Assembly: GCA_036898135.1 (NCBI GenBank)
Contig: CM072515.1
Coordinates: 51,029,595 to 51,093,594 of the forward strand
Direction of reading: 5' to 3'
Origin: Oncomelania hupensis
Taxonomy: Eukaryota; Mollusca; Gastropoda; Littorinimorpha; Pomatiopsidae
Length of the DNA: 64,000 nt
This document shows, one piece after another, positions 10,605 through 25,561 of the stretch. The notes under the pieces were generated by a model. It worked only from the letters and a program-made list of their open reading frames with translations, was not told the DNA's origin and ran no database searches. Position numbers and translations under genes: made by a program. Numbering within the stretch: position 1 is the stretch's first letter; every line of letters begins with the position of its first letter.

Positions 10605-12005
10605 GTTAAGCATGTTAGATCATTCCTTGTGTACTTTCCCAAAGGTCATGGTCATATTGTGCTTCACCATTTTCTACAAACGTTTTGCGCTGCCATACAC
10701 GCCGTGGACAGCGGTGTCATGACTTGAAAGTTGCCGCCAACCCAAGGAGCTCAGTCGGTATGCACGGGTGACGACTTGACCGTCGACTGTTAGGTTGCCG
10801 TGCAAAGCAAGATCACGTTTGCGTCATCAGTCAAGCCCGAGGAACTCCCGAGGAATAGCTTCCATTACGCATGCGCGAAGGCCGTGTACTTCTTTCCTCT
10901 ATTGCATGCTTTGACTTTTGGTTAATGGTGATGGAGATTAAAAGTTCGAAAAAACCCCAATGTTACGACGAGAGAGAGTTCAGTTTTGCTGGGGGGAGCT
11001 AGCACTGCACCAGGACTTAACCCAAAGCAAGCACAAAAGCGGTGTTACTCAGAAGAAAAAACAGGCAGTGTGGGACGCCTAGTAGGTTTTGATCAGTGTC
11101 AATGTATTGCCTGTGGGTTTTACGACCTGTTTCCTTTTTTTACGAAAAATTAACAGGCTGTCCTAAAACCTTTTTAATATCATGATGATTATAAATTCAA
11201 AGAACTCTACAAGACAATTGTATTTTTTGTGTAACTTGTAGCTGTAAGTTGTTTGTTGTTTGATTACATTGTCTGCATTAATTGCATGAGAAAAATGGCT
11301 GAAGCGTAACAACTGTTTACGCCATTACCCCCCACCCACCCCATTTCAACTGAGTGTATGTTATGTCTTGCTGATTAAAAATAGGGTTTTTAATTAATCC
11401 CTTGAATTTTGTTGTTATCATTATTTAGCAGCGTCACATCAAATGAGCGACACAGCGCACCTCAATGACAGTCACTTTCACAAACTTGCAATGTTAGAAG
11501 TATTAGTATTTATCCCAGAGTGCGTTCTGTCTCGAAATACTCAATGGCGACGAAAAACTTGTCGATTATGGTGTCGAAAAGCAATGAAAGCGGCCAGTTT
11601 GATTTTCTGTAGTCGGCGACGGACTCGTTTAGACGACCTCCGGAGGACGTCTAAATTTAGTCGCCAGTTTTGGCGGCACAAGCGTGTAGTCGTCACTCGT
11701 GCATACCGTGTACCTCGCGGTAGTCGTCGACCTTTGTTTGCACGCCGCCTATACGTTTAGTCGTCATTCATAAATAACACCCGTGATCTGCATGGGTGAG
11801 GAATGGCGTCGAGTGTCGGCTTTCCAGTGTGTTTTCATCATTCATGTGCTCAAAGTCAACAACGATGGTATACATTAACATGACCATCCTTTGTATATAG
11901 ACTCTCTTCTGTGTAATTTACTACTGTTATATTTCTATTTATACCCTCAAACTATTGTAACAAATGAAAAAAGGAGTGCCTCTTTTACTCTGTGATAGTC
12001 AGTCA
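10605..12005. other. No gene recognised; one short palindrome
   Basis: No supportable coding sequence. A 28-bp imperfect palindrome (TTTAGACG-A-CCTCCGGAGG-A-CGTCTAAA) lies at 11628-11655, in a stretch where AGTCG(T/C)C recurs several times up to 11768. This may be a degraded DNA transposon, but ends were not identified. Confidence 0.4.
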
Positions 12006-12345
12006 CTCTGTCAGTCGGTAGCTTACTGTGTAGATGTCATATGCCTTTCCTCCAAGCCCTTGACTAAGCTTAAAAGACCAATGGGTGGGATCTAGTTTGT
12101 ACTCTGTTGCTAGGCGCTCGAACCAAGTTAGATATAGATCTAGACCTTCTTCTCTTTCGTTGAATGGTCCCAGTGGAAATGACATCCCTAGTACGGGGTT
12201 GGAGGCTACCTCTAGTTGATCTGAGTGGGGAGGGGTTGAGGCAGAACTTGAGGCTTCAGATCCTAACCTTCTCAGTTCCAACTCATGCTGTTTGTCTTTT
12301 TCCTTTTCTGCCCTCTCAACTTCTGCTTCTCTCTGCTACTAACAA
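12006..12345 (-). pseudogene. Ty3/gypsy-type gag fragment
   Basis: One frame reads a charged coiled segment (REAEVERAEKEKDKQ...LRRLG). A gag-like core follows, with FNEREEGLDLYLTWFERLAT, then LDPTHWSFKLSQGLGGKAYDIY. The pattern F(D/N)E..D.D.YL..FER.A, then W...LS..L.GKA...Y, is typical of Ty3/gypsy retrotransposon gag. It stops at TGA near 12003 and is preceded by an in-frame TAG, and no protease or polymerase follows. It abuts LINE sequence starting at 12350. Confidence 0.7.
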
Positions 12346-12349
12346 CTAG

Positions 12350-15043
<2,694 letters not shown>

Positions 15044-15130
15044 TTTATTTTAAAAGGGACATCATTCTAGTCATTATACTGTTAAGCCTATTCGGACTTG
15101 ACCTTTTGAGGCGGAGGCTTGAAGAAAAAG

Positions 15131-18100
15131 ATGTGGGGTTATGTTGTTGGTGCTGCGATTGGGGTCATTTTCCTGTTTTTCTGGACTTTGATGCCAGATC
15201 CTAGTCCGAGATGTGGAATCTACGTGCAGCCCAACAAATGGTATCCATTCAAATACACAATTTTCCGCATTCTTTTGTGGCTACGCAAACGCCGAAACCG
15301 AGCAATGAAGCAGACCACAGGTCAAGGGGCAGGGTATGGCGTGAGGTCTCGAAGCACGCCAGAAGACATGGACAAAGTGCAGCTCCTACCCAAAGAGCAT
15401 CCTCTGGTAGGTGTGCAATTGTTTAAAATATTTAGGCAAAGCTGCAGACCTGTAATGCAAATATTGGCTGAATTGCCTGCTTTCATTTTTTAAAATTACC
15501 TCGCACTTTTTTTTTTACTATACAGTATACTAAAGTTCAAAACTGTCCACACAACAGTCTGCAAACCTACTAAAGTCAACAACTAAACTTGTTTTGATAC
15601 ATTTCGAAGAACATTTATTTGTCTGCAATATATTTTTTTTAAACTTTTTATTCAAATTATTGCACAGCTTTTACATTATATTGTCTCCCAATGCATGATC
15701 ATGAGGTTCACTACCTTTGTGAAATTGTGTCATCTGCACACAGGCTGTGGACGCAGTGTATTTCAACGGCGGAGATGAAGAAGGCAATTATATGGTGGCT
15801 GCTACTGCAAGACGCCATAACAACCTCATCAATACCATTCTGTTGTTCAGGGTAAAGTCAGTTAATTGTTCTTAAATATCAGTGATTATTATTACTTACA
15901 AATGTGCATTTTATGACACACAAATCAGATTTGGCACCGTTTTAGGAACAAGATAAACTGATACAGGTAATTTATGCTGCATGCTTTCCACTTGTACTGC
16001 ATTTGATATTAAAAAAAAAATATTAAAAAAATCATTCCATTTATCATGCAAAATCAAATGTGAAATCAAAATTATATATATAGTCTCTTTAAAAAATTAA
16101 AGAGTCTCTAAAAATTAATGATACAATTATTTAATTCTTTTAGTACTGTAAGACTCAGTGTTCCCTCAACAAAGGAAAAATGAGTCTTTGGGACTCCCAG
16201 GTATAAAATTTTAAGAGTCCTTTTGCAAATTTTGAGAGTCCCCAAATCGGAAAAAAAAGAAGTAAAAACAAGTCCAAGCCTCACTTTTTTTTTTTTACTC
16301 TGTTAAAGCGTCACATTAGTTATCATAAACATATAAAACCAAAAAATTAAAACATGTATTAAATGCTTATTTAAGCCTAGATAGAATCAAAGAATGGATT
16401 CACGAAGATTTCTTCTGTTCAGTGAATGGATTGCTTGGAGGAAGTTTACAATGCGCGCGCATGTGATTTTTAAGGACGACAACTCCCGACACAATCTTTA
16501 ATCGTCTGCAATGGCAGTCTCAGTTGGGTTCTGATTCTGATTATGCCGTGAATTAGTTCGCCACTCGTTGGTCGTATTTTTGACTTCAGCGATTCGAATA
16601 AAATGTGTGCGTCCACAGGACGCACACGTGCAAATTTTTCTGCGTCATTTTTCATATTTTGTGCGTAATTGACGCACTACTGTGCGTAATCGGGAACACT
16701 GAGACTGGTGGTTTATATATGACCACCTAAACAATAAAACATTCAGCTGAATCCCTAAACATTTTCAAAATATTTTTTTCATTCTGAGCTTTGCCATCAA
16801 ATGAAATAACAAATTATGACAACTGATAGACTTATTTACTATTTTATTTCATACAGTTTCCAGACCTGGGAATTCTGGAGATGCCAAACCTGCCAGATAC
16901 AAGCCTGTACACCAAGGAAAGTGATGCCTTCGCTGTGGCTGGTCTAAGGCTAGCGCCTGTCATTCCAATGAAGAAGTGGAAGATTTCCTATGCCGGAAAG
17001 ATGAGGTTTGGGCTATTTGACTCTTTGACCTAGCCTTGACTAACTCGTTGAGCTGGGAAGGGCATTTTATATATAAGAACAATCGCTTTACTTAGCAATA
17101 GGACAAGCATATAATTATGTGTAGCTAGAGTCGTAGAGAATATTTTGTTGCAGACAAGACAGGCTGTTGGTAAGATATATATATAAAGTAATCGACCTCA
17201 AAGAATTGCTAAGATGAAAGATCAAGTTTAATTTTACCTCTAATTGATAATTTGATGGGGCGTTTTCTTTCCGCTATAAAAATGTTTTTGAAAGCCACAG
17301 ACGCAGAAAAATAAGGATAAAATTTTCATTGGATTGTGACAACTTTCTATTTGTTTCAAATTAGGAAGTTCAGAAGATTTTTTTTGAGCGTACTTGCATG
17401 CATTGCACAAGTATTTACAAGATATTTTATTCTAAGTTTTCTTTCTACAGAATGTAAAACAAAAGAAAGAGACTTTAAAAATATTAGTAGGTTGGACTAA
17501 AGGCCCCGCCACACATGCCGATTGTGCAACGATTTTGCTTGCGATCCGATCCCGATTACTACGTGATGACGTCAGAACTACTACTTGCCTGCCGTCCGAT
17601 TTGCAATCGGCTCGGTATCGTGCGATTAGAGCTTGTTCTATTCTGCTGTGCAAAATCGGCCCCGATTGTAAACTTCCAACCAATCAGAATGCGTCCCGTG
17701 TTCATTGTCAACTTGGCGTTACAAACGAAGCTGATGACAGCTAGGTGACAGGTGACAGGCTGGGAAGTCTCGTCTTTCGTAGGCCTCAATTACATATGAT
17801 ATATACTATACTACGTACCTATGTAGGAGGCCCACGAGTTTACAAAGACGAAATAAAAGACTTCAGAGCCTGTGATGCAACCCGCGATGTTTTGTATGGT
17901 TTTGATTTGGTTTTCCATTACGTTTTTATTTTTAAATAGTTTTTGTAGCATGTAGAGACATTATTTCTGCTGTGGTTTCAGACTAGATGAGCTGTTGGAT
18001 GGGGATGGTAAACTGTTGGATGGGGTTGGGGATCGTGTACACTGACACTAGTGAAAGTGAATTTAAACAATGCACATTGTGTGGAAGTTTCGGGTCGACC

Positions 18101-21100
18101 TGATCGGAAACGTGTGGCAGTGCTATCGGTTTTGGAGTCCGGCCCGATCGCAAACGGATCCGAAACCCGATCTAGAATCGGCCTTCAAACCGGTATGTGT
18201 GGCGGGGCCTTAAGAGTAAGACATCTGTGTTTACAGAAACTTTTTTTCCACCAATTTTGATGCCATATATATTTTTTAAAATGTCTTATCTGAATCTGGA
18301 TTCCCTTCTGTGATGTAATATCAATATGACGGGTTAGTCGTAGAAGCCAATTCTGACTGTATGTACGACTTGGGAAGTGAGCTAGCAAATCATTTATGAT
18401 GGTGTTGAGAGACAGAATTTGTAAATCACCCATCAAACTATTGCGAGTCAGGGAAAGTAAATTAGTCCTTAGCAATTCTCGCTTTTTTTTGCACCTCTTA
18501 TTCACATCATGTTTTATACATTTGTTGCGGGGTTTTACCCTACAGAATGCAAAAGACCAAGCAGGAAGTTGAGGTGAAGTTTGACTTGGATTGGGACAGC
18601 TTCACACGATTTTTTGACTTCGACACTGACATGAATCCTGCTACCATGGCTGACAGCATTGCACGTGAAAAGTGGACCAAGGATTTCTTTGGCAATTTGC
18701 AAAAGTATGATGAATATATTGCATTTAGTGCTAAAGAACTTATTCAAAGCAACCCCTCCAACACACTCAAGTTATGCACCTCCCACACAGGTTTATTTTT
18801 GTGCCAGGTGGTAATAAACTTCCTAGAATTATGGCAGGCAAATGGTTTATTTGTTGAGTTTGAGAACTGTTATACTAGATAGTACGATCATAGAAGAATT
18901 TATTAATCCACACTATTGAGGTGAAAACTCTGTGATGGGCATTTAAACAGCTTAAGAAGTCCATAATGTCCCTGGCTTTGCTAGCAGATGGGTCTCTAAT
19001 GCAGTCATTGAGCATCACTTGCCGACTAGCAGGCACAGCATTGTCTTTCTTGGCCAAGCCACAGCAACGCATTGAGCTTTGTTGGTCACACTCCGTTGCA
19101 TTTGTTTTGTACTTGTGCCTGTATTCTGTGGGAATGCTAAAGCAGGATACCTTTTGAATGCTAGGACACGGTGTTTAGAGTCACATTTTGCAAATATTGG
19201 ACACAAAATATGCAGGTATAGTATTATCTCTTTGTGTGAAGGAGAGGTTGTTGTGTTTTTTTTTGCACAACTTTTATTAAGACCTCAAACTTTAAAATTC
19301 TGAGTTTCAGCATCCTTGTATGTGCTGTTTTGAATTCGCAACGAATATGATGAATATATATTTAGGAGAGATATAAGAGAGAGAGTGTATTAAATATACG
19401 CAAGGATGTTTTAGTACATTTAATAAATAACATTTGCGTACAGATTTCTTTCTCTCTTATTTTGACAGGGTACATCAGACTCACTATGAACAGTTTGGGA
19501 TCATCACAGGAAAAGTAGAGATTGAAGGTTATGGAACGCGTAAGCTGAATCTCCGGGGTGTACGAGATCATTCTTATGGTAGGAAGTGACTTAATGATGA
19601 TGATGACCATGAGGTAGTAGTCTTGTAGACATTTCTTGAACTTGCATAGAAGAAATAACTTGACAATGACAGTATTTAGTATTTTATGAATAAAATTATA
19701 GGATTTGTCTATGAATGTTTCAGTTTGAATTTGTGAATGTTTCCTTGCATGCTCAGAATTGCTTGTTTGATTGGCATGCTTAGAGCTGCATGGGTGTACT
19801 CGTTTATTTGGTTTATTTGTTTATTAAAATGTATTTTATTTATCGATAGTGTATAAATTGTTTGTGTTGATGTGACAGGCAACATTCGAGATTGGAAACA
19901 CTTGCATCGCTACGGCTTACAATACATCAGTCTGAAAGATGGAAGTGCCATTTGTGTAGGTGCCATCTCAATACCAGCCAATTTATCCAGGTACTGCGCA
20001 ATAATGAACTATTTACAGTGGCTTTAATCACATCCAGTCAGCACAGGCTGATCGGACACATGTCAGTGGTTTGTCTTGTTTGCACTTGGGATATAATGAT
20101 GGGCAGTTGATTAGTGCCAAACCCCAGTTGGGGTGCCGGGGGTTTCAGTATCAATTGTATCCCCACTTTCTGGAAATTTAGTGCTTTAAATTCCCACTGT
20201 CGCTGTCTTTCTCATTTGCTCTTTCTCAGTCCTGCTCTGTTCTATCAATCTGCTATACTATCTTCTTCTTCTTCGCTAGACCAGTCACCTACCTTTTTTC
20301 TTGAAAACTCTTCCTGGACAAGACTCCTTGTTTGTGTATGAGGTCTGTTGGATCAGCTTGGGAATATTGGACGCTTTCTGCCAGGTGGTCACTAGGGCTT
20401 CCTATGATGTTATTATTTAGCAATGTAGGCATTTTATATGTATATGTTTTGTTGATAATTTATAATGATGTTTGTATTCTATTTTGTTTTTGTAAACGGG
20501 GGTTCGATAAGTTGGGGTGAAGCCTCAGCCGTCCCCTGCGTGGGATGTCTTTATTGTAAAGTGACTGGCTGGTGAGGGCATTCAGTTTTCCCACTAGGGT
20601 TGTTTCAGCAGATCTTTTATGCGGATTGGGGGTTGTCTGGTCCTGATTTGGCTCGGAAGAGTCCGCTGGACCTAAAGCAACAATTATGTAATGTAATGTA
20701 ATGATTAGTGCCAATGAGTATTAAGAAGTTGAATGTTGCATGATCGCTTCACTGCAGGTTGACTGTGGGCTATGTCTTTCACCCTGACGGAAGCATGGAC
20801 AGCGTTTCTTCATCAGAATTTGAGTTGTACGAACATGGCGAAGACTGCAGGCCACCACACACATTTGGCTTCCAATTTTCTGCAGGTAATTGTGAATAAA
20901 TAGTTTATCTTTAGATCCTGAGTTACCTGTTTCTATCGTTCGCTGTAAAAAGAACAGTTCATATCTAGTTGCATTGGTTTGATGCTGGGAATAACACAAA
21001 TCCTATTTGAGAAGCACTGTTCAGTGCCTTCACGTTTCGCATGCTGAAGGCCATTTATAGTTTTCCAGCACCCCCCTTTAAGTAAAAGGAAGCGTCGGTG

Positions 21101-22579
21101 AAGCTATTTACAGCTAGCCTGGCTGACCTGACTTCAAAATCTCAAAAGCTTCGGTAGAGCCACTGTGCTAATACCACCGTTACGTGAGAAAATGCTGTGT
21201 AAATACTTTTATGTGTTTATTGTATTGGATGTGTAAATTGCAGTTAAAATTTGACTCAGCTTTTTCAGAGCATGTTAACCCAGCGTTGCTGAGAATGCCT
21301 ATTAAATCCCCTGTCTGTGCTTGAAATAGATCCCACATCACCCAATATGGACCATTGAACATTAGCTATTGTATCTTGTGCTCTGCTGAAATCTAAAGTT
21401 GCTGCTAGCATGTGTGCAGATTTTCTGTTATTTATCTCCCTGGACCTGTTGCCAGAGTTGGTCAGGCTGACGTGGTTTGGCATGTATCCCTAGTAGGTGA
21501 ATGCGAATCAGAATAATATATAGAAGCAACCAATGGTCTGAAGTGCCGAGACTTGCTAGTCTATAGGATGTTGGAAAGCTGGTGGCGAAAGTGCAGTCTT
21601 GAAGCTTGTTGGTATACTTGGCTTGAACTGTATTTTCAATTATTAATGTTTTTTACCAAAACAGTATGAGGAATTCAGTCATCTCTTCTGTAGCAAACTC
21701 GTTAAAAGTTATAAACCTTGGTCTTGTAAGAGTAAAAATTGCCAGCATTCTATCTCAGACCTTAGAATTAGCTGGTGAACAAATATGCATATTTGTGTAC
21801 AGCAATTTATGCAGCTCACTGTTGGATAACTAGCAAAACAATATTTATGAGATATGTTCACATTTCTTTTAAACGTTTTGTACTACAGGAGGCAAACTGT
21901 ATGATCTAGAATGCACCGTTCTGGATTGCCCTATATTCTACATGGGTGTAGACTGGGATGCCAAAATATATGAACGGTTTTGCCAGTACACAGTCAACGG
22001 TGTCAAGGGTTGGGGCATCAGTGAGTGGGAATACAGGTATGTACTCACACCAGCGGAAAAAGCATTGTCAGTGTTATTTTTGTTGTGTAGTTTTCTTGCT
22101 TTCATTATTGTGTTTCTTTCTTCTTGTTAGTTATATCAATTCTTTTTTCTCCAACAAACCCAGTTTTAATGTTTGACTTTTATCAGTAGTTTTCTCCTTG
22201 CCTTTGTACCTCTTTTTCTTTTGATCCTTATTGGGTATGGAGATAATCCTGTAGAAAGTTCAGTCCTAGTGTATAGCTGTGGGATGTAAACAAAGGGCGA
22301 AGGGGCATAACTGCAGTTAAGTGAACCAATTTTGAACGACATTTGGACAGGTGATAAGCCTGTCAGTTCGACCCTTTATGTAGCTAGCCGCTGTTGGCCA
22401 GTTCTGTCATCCCGTGTTTTTACCAATAACCCCTTGCCCAGGACTGATAACAGAGCTTGTGGTTTACACTGTGGCGTCACCCAGGAGGTTGTATAATGAT
22501 GCTGTTTCTATTTTCTTTTTTCAGTAACTATGCAGGCAAGACAGCTGAGCAGGAGTGGTACTTTAAACATGAAGTATAA
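15131..22579 (+). CDS. Membrane-anchored DUF7064/DUF7065-like protein, 414 residues, nine exons
   Basis: Exons: 15131-15406, 15744-15851, 16857-17005, 18546-18704, 19469-19578, 19879-19990, 20758-20885, 21889-22036, 22525-22579 (TAA). All introns are GT-AG and phases match, giving one 1245-nt frame. The start ATG has A at -3, and an in-frame TGA lies at 15107-15109. Residues 3-20 form one hydrophobic segment (VVGAAIGVIFLFFWTL) followed by a basic patch (LRKRRNR, 51-57), so a signal anchor is likely. The C-terminal half carries GVRDHSYG (261-268) and IRDWKHLHRYG (from 270). This RDHS(W/Y)G...RDW signature is known from the DUF7064/DUF7065 and CrtC/AttH lipocalin-like group, and in arthropods and molluscs from the N-terminal part of PEP-synthase-like proteins. 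No PEP-synthase catalytic domain follows here. Biochemical role unknown. Introns 2, 3 and 6 contain transposons. Confidence 0.88.
16156..16701. mobile_element. Non-autonomous hAT-like DNA transposon in intron 2
   Basis: Terminal inverted repeats CAGTGTTCCC (16156) and GGGAACACTG (ends 16701), flanked by the duplicated AGACT (16151-16155 and 16702-16706). CAGTGTTCCC is a typical hAT terminus, but hAT usually duplicates 8 bp and only 5 match here. The interior is AT-rich without ORFs and shows repeats of GAGTC(T/C) near the left end and TGCG(T/C) motifs near the right end. Confidence 0.75.
17501..18210. mobile_element. Harbinger-like MITE in intron 3
   Basis: The ends AGGCCCCGCCACACATGCCG and, on the opposite strand at the right end, AGGCCCCGCCACACATACCG form inverted repeats of about 20 bp with one mismatch. 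They are flanked by TAA on both sides (17498-17500 and 18211-18213). A 3-bp TWA target site is the hallmark of PIF/Harbinger elements. The 710-bp interior has repeated CGATT/AATCG motifs and no transposase. Confidence 0.82.
20121..20702 (+). mobile_element. Family 1 retroelement, short subfamily (copy B) in intron 6
   Basis: Flanked by a perfect 12-bp target duplication GATTAGTGCCAA (20109-20120 and 20703-20714). The 5' end is ACCCCAGTTGGGGTGCCGGG. The 3' end is GGACCTAAAGCAACAATTAT plus (TGTAA)n. The frame continuing from GFSIN to WTRLLVCV is open. Length 582 bp. Inserted in the sense direction of the host gene. Confidence 0.88.
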
Positions 22580-23052
22580 CCTTGCTGTATTTTTCTTGGT
22601 TTGCCCAACATTGGTGTAGAAACAACTACTGCAGTGGTGATGATGAAGTAGATATACTAGATTGTTTTGCGCACAACTCCCATGCTGGCAGCAGTGCTCA
22701 TGTTGCACAATATAAACTTGTTTGATAGACATCACTACAGAAAACACCTGTTCGCAACGCAGTACTTGTACAATCTTCAGTAAAGAAGTGAAATCCAAAT
22801 AGAATATATGAATGTGCTACACGATGAAAGAATGAACAATTGACAAATTTGACCTTTCCATTGAATACTAATCTATTTTGCTCTTTCTTTTTTTTTAATC
22901 TATTATATATTTGTTACTTGTATTCTATATTTGTTACTATTTTATATTTATTTTATTTTACAGTATTTATTTATTACACTTTTTTAGTTGTGACTGTTGA
23001 TCATTATAGATTGCAAGAGAATTGTTGCCAAGAACTAACATGAAACTGACCC

Positions 23053-23058
23053 AATAAA
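23053..23058 (+). promoter_or_regulatory. Candidate polyadenylation signal AATAAA
   Basis: AATAAA about 475 bp after the stop codon at 22579, followed by a T-rich stretch. It gives a plausible 3' UTR end for the DUF7064-like gene. No earlier canonical hexamer was noted in the 3' UTR. Confidence 0.55.
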
Positions 23059-23218
23059 TTTGTTTCAAAGCTGTGATATTCCATTGCATTTTATAGGAAT
23101 TTTGTATACTTATGTTGTAAAAGATTTTAAAAGATTATAACTTCAGTTTTGATGCAAGCACGTCACTGAATCAAACTTGTTAAAATACCATTTTGTGGTG
23201 ATGATTTAGTTTCTGAAA

Positions 23219-23246
23219 CAATAATAATAATAATAATAATAATAAT

Positions 23247-23292
<46 letters not shown>
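23219..23292. repeat. (AAT)n microsatellite
   Basis: About 24 AAT units with one ATT interruption near 23249. Confidence 0.95.
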
Positions 23293-23293
<1 letters not shown>

Positions 23294-23499
23294 AATAATG
23301 ACAAGTTTTATTATATTTTAATTTTTCTTTCATTTTTTACAGTTGGTGCCTTTGTAATGCTAGTTGATTTGTCCTTGTACTAGAATTGTTTCCAATGATT
23401 CATCAGATGCTATGTCGGGAGTTATTGCAAGCATTTTATCATGTGTGAAACATTTTGCATAATTATTTCATGCATATTTAATGCTTTACTAATACCATT

Positions 23500-24069
23500 A
23501 TCCTATCATATCCTATCCCGTATGTCGAAGGTCTTTGAGGCACCACAGATGATCGTTTAACCATGCAGCGTAGTCCATCTTTCTCTGTCCTCAGCAACCC
23601 TCATGGCTTCGCTCAGTGTCAAGCCAGTCCATTCTCGAATGTTGTCCTCCCACTTATTTGTCTGTCTTCCTCTTCTTCTGACTGCTTGCACCGTGCTTGC
23701 AGGATGGTCTTTGCAAGGCCTGATGCTCTTATGACATGCCATACCATCGGAGTTTCTGTTTCTTCACCACTGTGAACATGTCATTATGTTGTCCAATGGC
23801 TTGCGTGATGGTCTGTCGGACTTCGTTGTTGGTGATGTGCTGGGTATAGGAAATGTCCAGAAGTCTTCTGTAGCACCTCATCTCTGTGCTTTGTATTCTT
23901 CGTTGTTGATCTGCTGTGAGGGTCCATGCTTCGCAAGCATATATGAAGATGGAGATGACAAGGGAGCGCAGCAGCCTTACCTTGGAATGTAGACTGATGG
24001 TCCTGTCTTTCCAAATGGGCTTCTACCTTGTCAGGGCAGCAGTTGTTTGTGCGATCCTGGAGAGAACTT
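23500..24069 (-). pseudogene. RTE-like LINE, 3'-end fragment
   Basis: Reverse orientation. The tail is at 23500-23520 (TATCCTATC units). The body translates in pieces to the same C-terminal block as 13900-14740, including TGLTLSEAMRVAEDRERW and RRRGRQTNKWEDNIREWTG. It is 5' truncated at about 24069, directly against the hAT-derived exon, and frameshifted in the middle. Confidence 0.85.
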
Positions 24070-24487
24070 GAAAAGAAAAAACGCAGAAGATGGTGGACAA
24101 ACACCACCCAAAAAGAAGATGCTTCACACGCAGAAGTGGAATGCTTCTTATTCAGAACAGCATAAGTGCTTAACGAGCTCCGAAAGGTCTAAAAACCATG
24201 CTTACTGCAAAATTTGCAAACTTGACTTCAGCGTTGCGCACGGCGTTAGAAATGACATTGAAAGGCACGTGATCTTAGGTAGATATAAGCAGGTGCAACA
24301 AGAGCAGGCTAACCAACGCACAATAAGCTCGTTTATTGCTAATGCCAGTGAACGTGAAGATTCATTTCAAATGAAAGTGATAAGAGCCGAAGCTCTGATG
24401 TGTGGCCTGCTTGTGGAACACAACCTCTCCTTTGCTACAGCTGACACATTGACAAAAGTTATGAAGGAAATGTTTCCAGATTCCAAT
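24070..24487 (+). pseudogene. Exon of a hAT-transposase-derived zinc-finger gene
   Basis: The open frame has a lysine-rich N-terminus (TPPKKKMLHTQKW), then YCKICKLDFSVAHGVRNDIERH, a C-x2-C...HG-x3-D-x3-H finger as in BED/hAT-type proteins. AEALMCGLLVEHNLSFATAD and EMFPDSN follow. In relatives (VxxFLVEHNLPxxxADH...xMFPDS) the protein continues past MFPDS. Here the frame leaves homology at AAT|GTATGT (24488), a good donor, and soon hits a stop (24509). The first part of the frame overlaps antisense LINE sequence, so the true start is after 24069, perhaps the ATG at 24119. No second exon or transposase core was found downstream, so this is a remnant or a gene broken by the LINE. Confidence 0.65.
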
Positions 24488-24511
24488 GTATGTATTTCTG
24501 GAAAATGTTAA

Positions 24512-25560
24512 GCAATAAATAAGTGAATGCTTTTTCAAATTTACTTTTTGGTGTGTTTTTGTAGTAAATTTAACTGTCTTTTTGTTTTCTTTTTTCTCAA
24601 TCTCTCAAAAAATGTATTCCAGTACTGTACTCCTGACAGACAGATGAAACTCCTGACAGACAGTCTGCTTACTCCTGACTGGCATTGGTAGGGGTGAACA
24701 GGTCTGTGTCATGTACGATTGAATTTTAAACATGAAGTATTCAATGTTTTGAAAGATGCTTAATGAATTTGAATTGATTTACAGACTTATAATATTAATG
24801 TATAAATGGATTTGTGTGTGGACATTTAGCATATATACGTGTGATGGAATTTTGATTTGAAATAATTATCTTTGCAGTGTTGTTTGTTTGTTTGTTGTTG
24901 TTGTTTTTTGCTTCCTTATATTTATTTTGTGCAGTAGTCAACTTTGTGTATGTAAAGTCAGCAGTTGTGAAGACATTGAACTAAAGTAAAATAAGATTGC
25001 ATTTAATCATTTTGGATGAGAGTGTGAATTTTATAATAAATTTTATATAATGATTAATAGCAAAGAATTTATAATGAATTTTATAATGATTGATACCAAA
25101 GAATTATTTGCTTGATAATTAAAACCCATGCTGCTGAGAGTTGAAACGTATTTATGTTGGTTTTTTAGTCTGTGTGGTTTGAATACAAACAAAATCTTCA
25201 GTACATATCCAACATTTTATACAGTATAGTGCAATACAAAATCATAAACCAAAGACGCAGTTAGAGCACCTTTATTGTTTCAACAACTTTATTTAGCATT
25301 TTATCTCCCTCTCATGTTCTAGAACTAGCTATTTCTACAGCTAATTAATTTTTAAAATCTAAATATTTCGAATGAAAACATTCCTACAATATTTGTTTTC
25401 TTCACAGTTAGTTTCAAAAGTCATTTATGACAATCAAACACAAAGTATTTGCTATAAACGACTTGAACTTGAAGATTAATCTGAACAAAGCAAGGCTAAT
25501 AGAAATCTGTGCAAAATGTATGTAATACTGTACAGTAATTTGCTATCAGATGTGTATTTG
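24512..25560. other. AT-rich spacer, nothing recognised
   Basis: Low-GC sequence with short direct repeats (for example TTTATAATGAATT-like units at 25025-25095). No ORF, intron-exon signal or RNA gene that I can support. Confidence 0.4.
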
Positions 25561-25561
25561 A

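Noticed and set aside
10515..10727. Plus-strand frame running out of the 52-bp minisatellite
   Set aside because: Most of it is repeat-unit translation; the remainder shows no domain.
11443..11760. 105-codon plus-strand frame rich in Arg
   Set aside because: No recognisable domain, no splice or start context, lies over a palindrome-bearing repeat-like region.
22840..23043. 67-codon Phe/Tyr-rich frame after the DUF7064-like gene
   Set aside because: Falls in the 3' UTR, AT-driven composition.
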